Positions 1-10,215 are shown, counted from the stretch's first letter. The stretch is 64,000 nt of DNA from Lotus japonicus (GCF_012489685.1 NC_080043.1:27560743-27624742), one strand, 5' to 3'. Program-made: numbers and translations. The notes: a model not told the origin generated them from the letters alone.

Positions 1-323
1 TCCTAGAGAAGACTAAGAGAGTGAATCTTAGTGTGAGCTAAGTCAGTGTAATTGTTAGTCACTTGTAGGTTTCAAGTGCAGTTGTAACTCTTACCTGATT
101 AGTGGATTGCCTTCATTCTAAGAAGGAAGAAATCACCTTAACGGGTGGACTGGAGTAGCTTGAGTGATTTATCAAGTGAACCAGGATAAAATCCTTGTGT
201 GCTTTTCTATCTCTTATCTTTAGCACTTAAGTTCTCGAAAGATTTGTCAAAATCTTTAAGGTGGAAGTTTTATACTGAAAACGTTATTCAAACCCCTCCT
301 TTCTACCGTTTTTCATACCTTCA
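1..323 (+). repeat. 3' portion of the SIRE-type 5' LTR
   Basis: Matches 9743-10065 without indels and ends in the same CA. The start of this LTR lies outside the window. Confidence 0.95.
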
Positions 324-325
324 AT

Positions 326-337
326 TGGTATCAGAGC
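326..337 (+). other. Primer binding site (initiator Met tRNA type)
   Basis: TGGTATCAGAGC starts two bases after the LTR end. It is the standard plant copia minus-strand priming site, complementary to the 3' end of initiator tRNA-Met. Confidence 0.93.
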
Positions 338-395
338 GCAAGTTCTGATTACCACACCTAACAGTGTTCAGTGATCCGGGCCGGTGTGAAAAACA

Positions 396-2306
396 ATGGC
401 TGCCACCACCAGTGAAACTCAAAGAGATGGTTACAATGCAAAGCCTCCTATGTTCGACGGTCAAAGGTTCGAATATTGGAAAGATAGACTGGAAAGTTTC
501 TTTCTAGGTTTCGATGCAGATCTCTGGGATATTATTGTGGATGGCTACGAGCGTCCAGTTGATGCAGATGGCAAGAAGATCCCAAGGTCAGAGATGACTG
601 CAGATCAAAAGAAGCTGTACTCACAACATCACAAAGCAAGAGCAATTCTTCTAAGTGCTATTTCCTATGAAGAGTACCAGAAGATTACAGATCGTGAGTT
701 TGCAAAAGGCATTTTCGAATCTCTGAAGATGTCTCATGAAGGAAACAAGAAAGTCAAAGAATCAAAGGCATTGTCTTTGATCCAAAAGTATGAATCCTTC
801 ATCATGGAGCCAAATGAGTCCATTGAAGAAATGTTCTCCAGATTTCAGTTGCTTGTAGCTGGCATACGACCTCTCAACAAGAGCTACACAACAAAAGATC
901 ATGTCATAAGGGTCATCAGGTGTCTTCCTGAAAGTTGGATGCCTTTGGTGACTTTAATAGAGCTCACGAGAGACGTTGAGAATATGAGTTTAGAAGAACT
1001 CATCAGCATTTTGAAATGCCATGAGCTGAAGCGCTCAGAGATGCAAGATCTGAGGAAAAAGTCCATAGCCTTGAAATCCAAATCTGAAAAGGCTAAGGTT
1101 GAGAAGTCAAAAGCTCTTCAAGCTGAAGAAGAGGAATCTGAAGAAGCATCAGAAGATTCTGATGAAGATGAGCTGACTCTGATCTCCAAGAGACTCAATC
1201 GCATCTGGAAGCACAGGCAGAGCAAATACAAAGGCTCTGGAAAGGCAAGAGGAAAGTCTGAATCCTCAGGTCAGAAGAAGTCCTCGCTTAAGGAAGTCAC
1301 ATGCTTTGAGTGCAAAGAATCAGGGCACTACAAAAGTGACTGTCCAAGATTGAAGAAGGACAAGAAGCCAAAGAAGCACTTCAAGACGAAGAAGAGTCTG
1401 ATGGTGACATTTGATGAATCAGAGTCAGAGGATGTTGACTCTGATGGTGAAGTCCAAGGACTCATGGCTATTGTCAAAGACAAGGAAGCAGAGTCAAAGG
1501 GAGCTGTTGACTCTGACTCAGAATCAGAAGGAGATCCTAACTCAGACGATGAAAATGAGGTATTCGCTTCTTTCTCTACCTCTGAACTGAAACATGCATT
1601 GTCTGATATCATGGATAAGTATAACTCCTTATTGTCTAAGCATAAGAAGCTGAAAAAGAACTTATCTGCTGTTTCCAAAACTCCTTCTGAACATGAGAAA
1701 ATTATTTCTGATTTGAAAAATGATAATCATGCTTTGATCAATTCTAACTCTGTGCTTAAGAACCAGATTGCTAAGTTAGAAGAAATTGTTGCCTGTGATG
1801 CCTCTAATTGTAGAAATGAATCTAAGTATGAAAAGTCTTTTCAAAGATTCCTAGCTAAAAGCGTGGATAGAAGCTTAATGGCTTCAATGATCTATGGCGT
1901 AAGCAGAAATGGAATGCATGACATTGGCTATTCTAAACCAATTAGAAATGAGCCCTCTGTGTCTAAAGCTAAATCCTTGTATGAATGCTTTGTTCCCTCT
2001 GGTACCATATTGCCTGATCCTGTACCTGCTAAAGTTGATAAAAACCCTCTTAAAAAGGGATCTTTCTCTATGACTAAATATCATGCAAATATTCCTTTAA
2101 AATATCATGTTGAGACACCCAAGGTGATCAGAACCTCTGGGGTAACTAACAAGAAAGGACCCAGAAAGTGGGTACCTAAGGACAAGATTATCTATGTTGC
2201 AGATATCCTTGATAGCTCCACTGAAACACCAATCATGGTATCTGGACAGTGGATGCTCGCGTCACATGACGGGAGAAAGGCGTATGTTCCGAGAGCTGAA
2301 ACTTAA
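396..2306 (+). CDS. SIRE-type Gag polyprotein
   Basis: The 636-residue ORF starts 72 bases after the LTR end. Residues about 10-220 are a UBN2-type copia capsid region (FDGQRFEYWKDRLESFF near the start). An acidic Glu/Ser stretch follows, then a CCHC zinc knuckle at residues about 303-316 (CFECKESGHYKSDC). The C-terminal third is Lys/Ser-rich and partly coiled coil. Gag packages the element RNA in virus-like particles. The last about 35 residues overlap the protease, which is read in the +1 frame, so a frameshift separates Gag from protease in this copy. The ORF is otherwise open. Confidence 0.9.
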   Translation: MAATTSETQRDGYNAKPPMFDGQRFEYWKDRLESFFLGFDADLWDIIVDGYERPVDADGKKIPRSEMTADQKKLYSQHHKARAILLSAISYEEYQKITDREFAKGIFESLKMSHEGNKKVKESKALSLIQKYESFIMEPNESIEEMFSRFQLLVAGIRPLNKSYTTKDHVIRVIRCLPESWMPLVTLIELTRDVENMSLEELISILKCHELKRSEMQDLRKKSIALKSKSEKAKVEKSKALQAEEEESEEASEDSDEDELTLISKRLNRIWKHRQSKYKGSGKARGKSESSGQKKSSLKEVTCFECKESGHYKSDCPRLKKDKKPKKHFKTKKSLMVTFDESESEDVDSDGEVQGLMAIVKDKEAESKGAVDSDSESEGDPNSDDENEVFASFSTSELKHALSDIMDKYNSLLSKHKKLKKNLSAVSKTPSEHEKIISDLKNDNHALINSNSVLKNQIAKLEEIVACDASNCRNESKYEKSFQRFLAKSVDRSLMASMIYGVSRNGMHDIGYSKPIRNEPSVSKAKSLYECFVPSGTILPDPVPAKVDKNPLKKGSFSMTKYHANIPLKYHVETPKVIRTSGVTNKKGPRKWVPKDKIIYVADILDSSTETPIMVSGQWMLASHDGRKAYVPRAET

Positions 2307-2350
2307 GCCTGGAGGCGAAGTTGGCTTTGGAGGAAATGACAAAGATTTGA
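2194..2350 (+). pseudogene. Protease N-terminal fragment of the SIRE-type element
   Basis: The +1 frame relative to gag shows the copia aspartic protease active-site motif WYLDSGCSRHMTG, with DSG at about 2244-2252. After about 25 further residues the family similarity stops near 2340-2350 and the sequence jumps to the region before RT. The rest of the protease, the pre-integrase zinc finger and the whole integrase are absent. This looks like one internal deletion whose scar is at about 2340-2350. Confidence 0.8.
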
Positions 2351-4166
2351 CGATAAGCTTGACTCTGACCAGTCAAAGCTAGTTGAAAAGTTTGCAGATT
2401 TAAGCATTAATGTTTCTGACAAAGGCAAAGCTCCAGAGGAAGATGAGCCAGAGGAAGATGAACCAGAGGAAGAAGCTGGTCCCTCTAACTCACAAACTCT
2501 GAAGAAGAGCAGAATCACTGCAGCTCACCCTAAGGAATTGATTCTGGGCAACAAAGACGAACCAGTCAGAACCAGATCTGCCTTCAGACCCTCTGAAGAG
2601 ACCTTGCTCAGTCTGAAAGGATTGGTGTCCTTAATTGAACCCAAGTTCATAGATGAAGCTCTTCAGGACAAGGATTGGATTCTGGCCATGGAAGAAGAAC
2701 TGAATCAATTTTCCAAGAACGATGTTTGGAGCTTAGTGAAGAAGCCTGAGAATGTCCATGTTATTGGAACGAAGTGGGTATTCAGAAACAAGCTGAATGA
2801 GAAAGGAGATGTAGTCAGAAACAAGGCAAGGCTAGTTGCTTAAGGCTACAGCCAGCAGGAAGGAATAGACTACACTGAAACATTTGCTCCAGTAGCAAGA
2901 TTGGAGGCAATCAGACTGTTGATCTCTTTCTCAGTAAATCACAACATAGTTCTACATCAGATGGACGTAAAGAGTGCCTTCCTAAATGGTTATATCTCAG
3001 AGGAAGTCTATGTTCATCAACCCCCAGGTTTAGAAGATGAGAAGAAACCAGACCATGTGTTCAAATTGAAGAAATCACTCTACGGTCTGAAGCAAGCTCC
3101 CAGAGCATGGTATGAGAGACTTAGCTCATTCCTTCTGGAGAATGAGTTTGTAAGGGGTAAAGTAGATACAACTCTCTTTTGCAAGACTTATAAAGATGAT
3201 ATCTTAATTGTGCAAATTTATGTTGATGATATTATATTTGGTTCTGCTAATCAATCTCTATGCAAAGAATTTTCTGAGATGATGCAGGCTGAATTTGAGA
3301 TGAGTATGATGGGAGAATTAAAGTACTTTCTGGGAATACAAGTTGATCAAACACCAGAAGGAACATATATCCATCAGAGCAAGTACACTAAAGAACTTCT
3401 GAAGAAGTTCAATATGCTGGAATCTACAGTGGCCAAGACTCCAATGCATCCTACATGCATTCTGGAGAAAGAAGATAAAAGTGGTAAAGTATGTCAGAAG
3501 CTCTATCGTGGCATGATAGGTTCACTTCTATACTTAACTGCATCTAGGCCAGACATATTATTTAGTGTTCACTTATGTGCTCGTTTCCAATCAGATCCAA
3601 GGGAAACCCACTTAACTGCTGTTAAGAGGATCCTAAGGTATCTGAAAGGCACCACTAACCTTGGCTTGATGTATAAGAAAACATCAGAGTATAAGCTTTC
3701 AGGTTACTGTGATGCTGATTATGCTGGAGATAGAACAGAGAGAAAAAGTACTTCTGGAAATTGTCAATTTCTGGGAAGCAATCTAGTCTCATGGGCAAGC
3801 AAGAGGCAATCAACCATTACACTATCAACTGCAGAGGCAGAATATATCTCAGCAGCAATATGCAGCACTCAGATGCTCTGGATGAAACATCAGCTGGAGG
3901 ATTATCAGATCCTTGAGAGCAATATCCCAATCTATTGTGATAACACTGCTGCAATCTCATTTAGTAAGAATCCTATCCTGCATTCAAGGGCAAAGCACAT
4001 TGAGGTAAAGTATCACTTTATTAGAGATTATGTACAGAAGGGCGTACTTCTTCTGAAGTTTGTTGATACTGACCATCAATGGGCAGATATCTTTACAAAG
4101 CCCTTAGCAGAGGATAGATTTAATTTTATTATGAAAAATCTAAACATGGACTTTTGTCCAGAGTGA
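2349..4166 (+). pseudogene. Reverse transcriptase-RNase H of the SIRE-type element, interrupted by a stop
   Basis: The frame opens after the deletion scar with an acidic linker (repeated EEDEP units), then the copia RT domain. An in-frame TAA at 2841-2843 breaks RT between fingers and palm, and the same frame continues to 4166. Visible landmarks are QMDVKSAFLNG, LYGLKQAPRAW, the catalytic YVDD in QIYVDDIIFG, and RNase H motifs YCDADYAGD, STAEAEY and the C-terminal DIFTKPL. RT-RNase H copies genomic RNA into cDNA. The stop and the missing integrase make this copy dependent on others. Confidence 0.9.
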
Positions 4167-4607
4167 AGATGGATCAGAACCTCTGACTATGATACTTCTT
4201 GATCAGAAGATGTCTAGTCCAGAAGGTAACTCAATCAGAGTGTGTGTACCCACTGGTACTGACTCTGAAGCTGAGACAACAAAACGTGTGTCAGTATTTC
4301 TGATGCATTGTTCCTTGTGCCCGTGTGACAGTCTGTTATGATTGCGTGTAGATGTGCTTCTCTCCTGTGTGTGATTGTGTATTTACTGTTACTATCTATC
4401 TTTAATTTTCAACCGTTGATCTTAAAGTGCTTTTTGAATCAACAACGGTTATTTGTTAAAACCCACTATACACACACGATCTCTTTCACTTCCGGTTTTT
4501 ACTCTCGCTCTCTCTGCTTTTCAAAACCGCTTTTCTCGATTTCTCTCTCGATCTCTCTTCATCTTTCAACCTTCATCTTCTACCTCAAACCTTCAACCGC
4601 TTCAAAG

Positions 4608-7022
4608 ATGGTGAGTCAAACCAGAAGATCTACTGCAGATGCACCTCAGTTCCCTCACATGGTAGTTGGTCTAGCAACGGGTCAAAGGGGCCCTGAGAAT
4701 CCGACACCAGATCAAGGTCAAGCTCAAGAGCAGATTCTTCCAATTGCAGAACGGGGCTGTGCCGTTCACTGTGTATATGCTCCTGAGGAACTCCAAGTCC
4801 TGGCAGAATGGAGATTCGACCTCGACAACCTGGCTACAAATGGGTATGATCTTCGTCCTGAAGTCCAAGCTCAAGGTTGGGGAAATTACTTCAACAGACT
4901 TCGAGGACCGGTGTATGATAGACTGGTAAAGGAATTCTGGAAGCACGCCGACTGCGATGATACTCAGGTGGTATCTCATATTCTCGGAAGAAAGATCATC
5001 ATCACCGAGAAGTCTTTCGTGAATTTGCTGGGTGCAGACACTGCTTATGGGTATCGTTTCCAACTCACGGAATCGAAGCTGAAACCCAGCACCAAGGACA
5101 CAATCAACCAGGCCCTGTACACCACTTACAAACCGGGCAAGACGACTTACAAGGTGATGGACCTTCACCCCAAGCTCAGGATCTGGCACAAGATCCTGCT
5201 CCACTGCATAAACCAGAGACCAAAGGGCAGTTCACCAGACTACATCAACTTCAACCAGAAGGTGATGTTGTTCTTCATCCAAGACCAGAAGAAGATCTGC
5301 CTTCCCTACTTCCTGTTCTCCTACTTGAAGGAATGCATCCGGAAGTCTCGCACCACTGCCTCCATCAAGTCAGCAATCAAATATATCCCTTTTGGGAGAC
5401 TGCTCTCAGACTTTCTCATTGAAAGCAACCTGGTGCAAGATCTGGTCAATGCTGGATGTGTAGAGGATCTGAGTACCATGGTCAGTGATGTCTTCACTGC
5501 AAATTCTCTGAAGAAGATGGGTTTGGTCCAGAAGAAGATTGCTCCTGCTCGTGAAGACACATCTTCTGAGATCAGAAGCAGAAGGATGCCTCTGAATGAC
5601 TATCCTCTGTGGACACAGGCAGACAATCCTGACGCCATCAGGTGCTATGTTGATGACCTAAGGGCTCAAGGATTCGAAATTGATCTTGATGATTTCGTCA
5701 GCAGACTGCCGCCAGCTCCAGAGTTTCCTTCTCCTCCCAAGAAGAAAGCTCAGAGGAAGATGCTACTGGACGAATCTTCTGAGGAATCCGATGTCCCTCT
5801 GGTCAAGAAGAAGAAGAGAAAGCCTGATGATGGTGATGATAGTGATAATGAGGATGGTCCTCCTAAGAAGAAGAAGAAGCAGGTCAGAATCGTGGTGAAG
5901 CCTACTCGGGTGGAACCAGCTGCTGAAGTGGTCAGAAGGACTGAACCTCCTGCCAGAGTGACTAGATCATCAGCACATTCAAGTAAGCCTGCACTTGCTT
6001 CTGATGATGATTTGAATTTATTTGATGCACTCCCTATATCTGCCATGCTTAAACACTCTTCAAATCCCCTCACTCCTATTCCTGAATCTCAACCAGCTGC
6101 ACAAACCACCACTCCACCACATTCCCCAAGATCTTCCTTCTTTCAACCCTCCCCTACTGAAGCACTTCTCTGGAATTTGCTTCAGAACCAACCCTCTAGG
6201 TCAGAAGAACCAACCTCTCTCATTACCATCCCGTACGACCCATTATCTTCTGAACCCATCATCCATGAACAACCAGAGCCCAACCAAACAGAACCACAAC
6301 CCAGAACGTCTGATCACTCTGTTCCCAGAGCATCAGCACGTCCTGCTGCCAGAACCACGGATACAGACTCTTCCACAGCCTATACACCTGTATCCTTCCC
6401 AACCAATGTTGCTGATTCTTCTCCCTCCAATAACTCTGAATCCATTAGAAAATTCATGGAGGTCAGAAAAGAAAAGGTGTCTACCTTAGAGGAATATTAC
6501 CTCACTTGTCCAAGCCCTAGGATTCCTGGCCCTAGACCTGAACGTCTAGTTGACCCAGATGAACCTATCTTGGCCAATCCTTTACAAGAGGCAGACCCTT
6601 TGGCTCAACAAGCTCACCCTGCCCCTGACCAACAAGAGCCTATTCAACCAGAACCTGAACCCGAACAATCAGTGTCTAACCAATCCTCGGTTAGATCACC
6701 CCATCCTCTGGTTGAAACTTCAGACCCTCACCTTGGAACCTCTGAACCCAATGCTCAAATGATTAACATTGGTTCTCCACAAGGTGCCTCTGAAGCTCAT
6801 AGCAGCAACCACCCAGCCTCTCCTGAAACCAACCTCTCCATAATTCCCTATACTCACCTCCAACCCACATCTCTCTCTGAGTGCATCAATAATTTCTATC
6901 ATGAAGCCTCTTTGAGGCTCCGCAATGTGCACGATCAGACTGACCTCAGTGAGAATGCTGAACGTGTGGCTGATGAGTGGAACAATCTGGCACTTGGCTG
7001 GTGGCTCAAGTTCCAATTATGA
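4608..7022 (+). CDS. Envelope-like (plant transposon ORF4) protein of the SIRE-type element
   Basis: The frame is open from 4338, but the first 90 codons look like a pyrimidine-rich leader. I prefer the ATG at 4608, where the composition changes. This gives about 804 residues. The first about 280 resemble the putative plant transposon domain found in SIRE-type envelope-like ORFs (motif QVVSHILGRKIIITEKSFVN). Residues about 395-435 hold two Lys/Arg clusters around an acidic stretch, resembling a bipartite nuclear signal. The rest is Pro/Ser/Glu-rich. No convincing membrane anchor or signal peptide is visible, so envelope function is doubtful. It ends by frameshift near 6990, and the coiled-coil tail continues in another frame. 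Confidence 0.75.
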   Translation: MVSQTRRSTADAPQFPHMVVGLATGQRGPENPTPDQGQAQEQILPIAERGCAVHCVYAPEELQVLAEWRFDLDNLATNGYDLRPEVQAQGWGNYFNRLRGPVYDRLVKEFWKHADCDDTQVVSHILGRKIIITEKSFVNLLGADTAYGYRFQLTESKLKPSTKDTINQALYTTYKPGKTTYKVMDLHPKLRIWHKILLHCINQRPKGSSPDYINFNQKVMLFFIQDQKKICLPYFLFSYLKECIRKSRTTASIKSAIKYIPFGRLLSDFLIESNLVQDLVNAGCVEDLSTMVSDVFTANSLKKMGLVQKKIAPAREDTSSEIRSRRMPLNDYPLWTQADNPDAIRCYVDDLRAQGFEIDLDDFVSRLPPAPEFPSPPKKKAQRKMLLDESSEESDVPLVKKKKRKPDDGDDSDNEDGPPKKKKKQVRIVVKPTRVEPAAEVVRRTEPPARVTRSSAHSSKPALASDDDLNLFDALPISAMLKHSSNPLTPIPESQPAAQTTTPPHSPRSSFFQPSPTEALLWNLLQNQPSRSEEPTSLITIPYDPLSSEPIIHEQPEPNQTEPQPRTSDHSVPRASARPAARTTDTDSSTAYTPVSFPTNVADSSPSNNSESIRKFMEVRKEKVSTLEEYYLTCPSPRIPGPRPERLVDPDEPILANPLQEADPLAQQAHPAPDQQEPIQPEPEPEQSVSNQSSVRSPHPLVETSDPHLGTSEPNAQMINIGSPQGASEAHSSNHPASPETNLSIIPYTHLQPTSLSECINNFYHEASLRLRNVHDQTDLSENAERVADEWNNLALGWWLKFQL

Positions 7023-7462
7023 TGCAGCTCCTGCATACAGAGGGAAGTCAGAGCATTGAGGCTGCCAAGCAAAGGTTTGCTCGAAGGGTGGCTCTTCATG
7101 AACAAGAACAGAGACACAAGCTTCTTGAAGCTATTGAAGAAGCCAAGAGAAAGAAAGCTCAAGCAGAAGAAGCTGCACGTCAAGCAGCAGCTCAAGCTGA
7201 ACAAGCCAGACTAGAGGCAGAGCGACTTGAAGCTGAGGCTGAAGCTCTTAGATGCCAAGCACTTGCACCAGTTGTGTTTACTCCTGCTGCTTCTGCTTCC
7301 ATTCCAGATTCTCAAGCTGCTCAGAATGTTCCTTCCGGTTCTGCTCAGTCAAGCTCATCCAGACTCGACATCATGGAACAGCGTCTTGACATTCATGAAT
7401 CCATGCTGATTGAGATGAAGCACATGATGATGGAACTTCTGCGACGAACTGACAAACCTTAG
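6977..7462 (+). pseudogene. Frame-shifted coiled-coil C-terminus of the envelope-like ORF
   Basis: This frame picks up where the envelope-like ORF stops. It encodes a strongly helical Ala/Glu/Gln-rich stretch (motif AEEAARQAAAQAEQARLEAE) and ends at a natural-looking stop. The overlap suggests one small indel between about 6985 and 7010 in what was one long ORF. An independent small protein from the ATG at 6977 is possible but less likely. Confidence 0.65.
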
Positions 7463-7659
7463 TTTTAGGATCTCTTCTTTTTCTTTCTTTTTCTTTAACG
7501 TTGTTTTATTTAAACTCTGTTCCTTTTCATTTATTTATTCTACTTTATTCGTTTGTGATTCTATATGCATATCTATATATATTTGTGTCACATATGTTTG
7601 CAAAAATCTTTTTATTCATCATTTTTTTATGTTTACATCATACATTCTTTCCCTAAAAT

Positions 7660-8052
7660 CTAGAATGGAGGATCCCTCCTCATTCTTCTGCACTCTTGGC
7701 GCTGCTCTGACCTATCCTTCTCCAGACGCTCCAGTACATGCTGGATGTTGCTGAGCCTGTCCTCTAGCTCATCCCTCTCCAGAATCTCTTCTGCGGTCTT
7801 GAGCTTCTCTTCCAAACTTTCTTTTTCTTCCAGCAGCTTGAGTTCAAGCCGGCTGAGTTCTTGCACCTCCTCAACGAAGGCAAGAAATTCCCTCAGGTCT
7901 CTCTCCAACTCTGGACGCAAGTCCTCTTCCAGCAGTGTCCGTGTTAGCTCCGAGATGGTCGTTGTACCCTCTGGATGCCTGATGTTCAGGAACAAGTCCT
8001 CCTCAAATGCCTTCTTCCTCAGCTCTTCTAGTGCTACGATGTATGATGCCAT
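7660..8052 (-). CDS. Antisense coiled-coil ORF inside the retrotransposon
   Basis: A 130-residue ORF starts with MASYIVALEELRKKAF and runs antisense to the element between the envelope-like ORF and the 3' LTR. About half of it (residues 55-115) is Leu/Glu/Lys heptad-like sequence, predicting a coiled coil. No catalytic motif or membrane segment is visible. A TATATAAA box lies about 60 bases upstream of the ATG with a short A-rich leader between, which fits a real transcription unit. I do not recognise a family. Extra ORFs, some antisense, are known in this position in several plant LTR retrotransposon lineages. It could also be a chance frame. Confidence 0.5.
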   Translation of the reverse strand: MASYIVALEELRKKAFEEDLFLNIRHPEGTTTISELTRTLLEEDLRPELERDLREFLAFVEEVQELSRLELKLLEEKESLEEKLKTAEEILERDELEDRLSNIQHVLERLEKDRSEQRQECRRMRRDPPF

Positions 8053-8107
8053 TTTTTTCCTTACTGAAAATTGTTCGAGATGTGAAGCTTACCTTTCTCT
8101 CCAACAC

Positions 8108-8115
8108 TTTATATA
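8108..8115 (-). promoter_or_regulatory. TATA box for the antisense ORF
   Basis: TATATAAA on the minus strand, 56 bases upstream of the ATG at 8052. Initiation about 30 bases downstream would give a 5' leader of about 25-30 bases. Confidence 0.45.
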
Positions 8116-8841
8116 GGCTTCACTTTCTCTCTGAAAGTTAATGCTCCTACGGTTTCTCGAGGTTAAGTTCTTGGTAACTGACCCTTCTCTTTACTCACTT
8201 GACCGGTGGTAAACGTTCTTCTCTTGCATTAACTCTTCTATTTATTTCGCCTAACTCTGATTCTTGCATCGATTTGATTTCCTTTAAACTTAGACCTTCT
8301 CTAAGGGGGAGTACCTTGTACTTCAAGCTAAGTTTTTCACACCCCAAGCTTTTTGCTTATGACAAAAAGGGGGAGTAAACCCAGTTTTTGATGTGTAAGA
8401 TGTGTTAGTGTGATTTATTTTTCTTTTGGAGATTTTAAGAGTTCCACCTTCATGACCATAGATGTGTCACTGGGCAAATACAAGGAATACATTTCACTTC
8501 TTCTGAAGTGATTATAAGTTGACTCTGATACCCAAGACTCTGATACCTTGTCCATGACTCTGATTACTTATGCGCTCTGATTACTCGATTTTCATCTATG
8601 TCATAAGTTTTTCACTCTGAACTCTTATATTATTTAGCTCAGAATCTAGACTTTACTAACGTTTTCATCAAGTATTAGATTCAGGGGGAGCTAAGCTCAG
8701 AATCAAGCAGTGACTTGAATTCAGAATGAGCAAGATAAACTATTCACATCAGGATAAGTCTTATTCTATATCTCTAAACTCTGAGTGAATTCAGTTTAAT
8801 GTTTAAGAATTGTTCATCAAAAATCTTAGTTTTGTCATCAT

Positions 8842-8855
8842 CAAAAAGGGGGAGA
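8842..8855 (+). other. Polypurine tract (plus-strand primer)
   Basis: CAAAAAGGGGGAGA lies directly before the TG that opens the 3' LTR. Similar tracts occur upstream at about 8303-8311, 8362-8374 and 8692-8700. Confidence 0.85.
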
Positions 8856-8856
8856 T

Positions 8857-10065
8857 TGTAAGATCAAGTTTTGATCTAGTAGTACAACTCTATGTTTTGA
8901 TGATTACAAGTTAACCTTTTGATATGAACAATTGTGGTACTCTAACGTGTTTTTCTGAGTGTGCTATTTACAGGTTCTGACCTCAACTCAATCTCACACA
9001 AATCAGAAGCACTGTGTATAAAGAGTGACCCAAGCAACGCTTTCGCATTCACCATGTTCAGTATGAACAGTGGAAAAGCTTCAGAAGTTCTGAAGTTATA
9101 CAAACTCTGATGTGGACTCAGTCACTAGAAGCTCTGAAGATCCAGAAGTTCTGATAACCAAGAAACACTGAAGGTTCAGATGTTCTGATGGTGTAGAAGA
9201 CTCTGAAGATCCAGAAGCTGAATAGTGGAAACTCTGAAGTCCAGAAGCAAGAAACTCTGAAGGCCATGTTCTTACCTCTGAGTTCAGAATCAGAAGATAC
9301 AATGGTCAGAGGATCTGTGCTTTCCCTCTGACTCTGATCAACCGGCTTCACAAGTTCCAATATGAAGCATTCCCCTGATCAGAAGTCTCCTAGGTTTAAA
9401 GGTCGCGTCGCTATCCAAGTACAAAAGCTACTGTACCTTCCTGACGACCTACCTAACGTTCTCAGCCACAGCAGAAGCTGGATTTTCCAGAACTGCCCTC
9501 CAACGGTAGCATTTCCCATGCATCGCTCAACCCTAATCCTTGGAGTATATAAAGAGGCTGAAGACTGAAAGAAACGGCTAGAAGAAGCATTCACATACGC
9601 AAGACATATTCAAAATCTTCTAAGTTTTCTTTCATCTGAAATTCATTGAGTTTACTATTAGCTTTTTAGAAGCAAATCTCTTGTAAACAATTCTTTGATA
9701 AACAGTTTGTTTAGTTCCTTTAGGAGATCAAGGTTGATCGGATCCTAGAGAAGACTAAGAGAGTGAATCTTAGTGTGAGCTAAGTCAGTGTAATTGTTAG
9801 TCACTTGTAGGTTTCAAGTGCAGTTGTAACTCTTACCTGATTAGTGGATTGCCTTCATTCTAAGAAGGAAGAAATCACCTTAACGGGTGGACTGGAGTAG
9901 CTTGAGTGATTTATCAAGTGAACCAGGATAAAATCCTTGTGTGCTTTTCTATCTCTTATCTTTAGCACTTAAGTTCTCGAAAGATTTGTCAAAATCTTTA
10001 AGGTGGAAGTTTTATACTGAAAACGTTATTCAAACCCCCCCTTTCTACCGTTTTTCATACCTTCA
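8857..10065 (+). repeat. 3' LTR of the SIRE-type element
   Basis: 1209 bases from TGTAAGATC to ACCTTCA (TG...CA). It contains many CTCTGA and CAGAAG units and a TATATAAA at 9546-9553 that likely sets the R start. It closely resembles the solo LTR at 22673-23878. Confidence 0.93.
9546..9553 (+). promoter_or_regulatory. LTR TATA box
   Basis: TATATAAA about two thirds into the LTR. The solo LTR has TATAAATA at the matching place (23360-23367). Confidence 0.6.
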
Positions 10066-10215
10066 ATTGATATATCAAATACAATAGACATATTCACCGT
10101 GCAACGCACGAAAAAAAAAACACTTGTTCTTATTAACAGTAGACACTAGACACAAGACATGTTTCTCTTGTATCCCGTGACTAGAATGAAGTCACAGTTA
10201 AGATTTGTCTACACT

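Larger units (their letters stand above)
7463..8856 (+). other. 3' untranslated segment of the SIRE-type element
   Basis: No sense-strand coding. It holds a T-rich stretch (7463-7650), the antisense ORF at 7660-8052, its TATA box, several polypurine tracts and a stretch dense in TCTGA/TCAGA pentamers (8500-8770). Confidence 0.75.
1..10065 (+). mobile_element. SIRE/Maximus-type Ty1-copia LTR retrotransposon, internally deleted
   Basis: The window opens inside the 5' LTR, and bases 1-323 match the end of the 3' LTR (9743-10065) almost base for base. The order is LTR, Met-tRNA-type PBS, gag with CCHC knuckle, protease start, RT, RNase H, long envelope-like ORF, polypurine tract and LTR. An extra ORF between RNase H and the 3' LTR is the hallmark of SIRE/Maximus elements. 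Integrase is missing, RT has an in-frame stop, and both the gag/protease and envelope-like regions shift frame, so this copy cannot be autonomous. Near-identical LTR segments suggest a recent insertion. The five bases after the 3' LTR are ATTGA; the matching target duplication would lie left of the window. Confidence 0.93.

Noticed and set aside
4338..4607. 90 extra N-terminal codons before the envelope-like ORF, with a hydrophobic start
   Set aside because: Pyrimidine-rich leader-like DNA. Composition and domain similarity start at the ATG at 4608.
10104..10116. CGTGCAACGCACG palindrome next to the SIRE 3' LTR
   Set aside because: A single short palindrome followed by a poly(A) run; no element ends could be matched.
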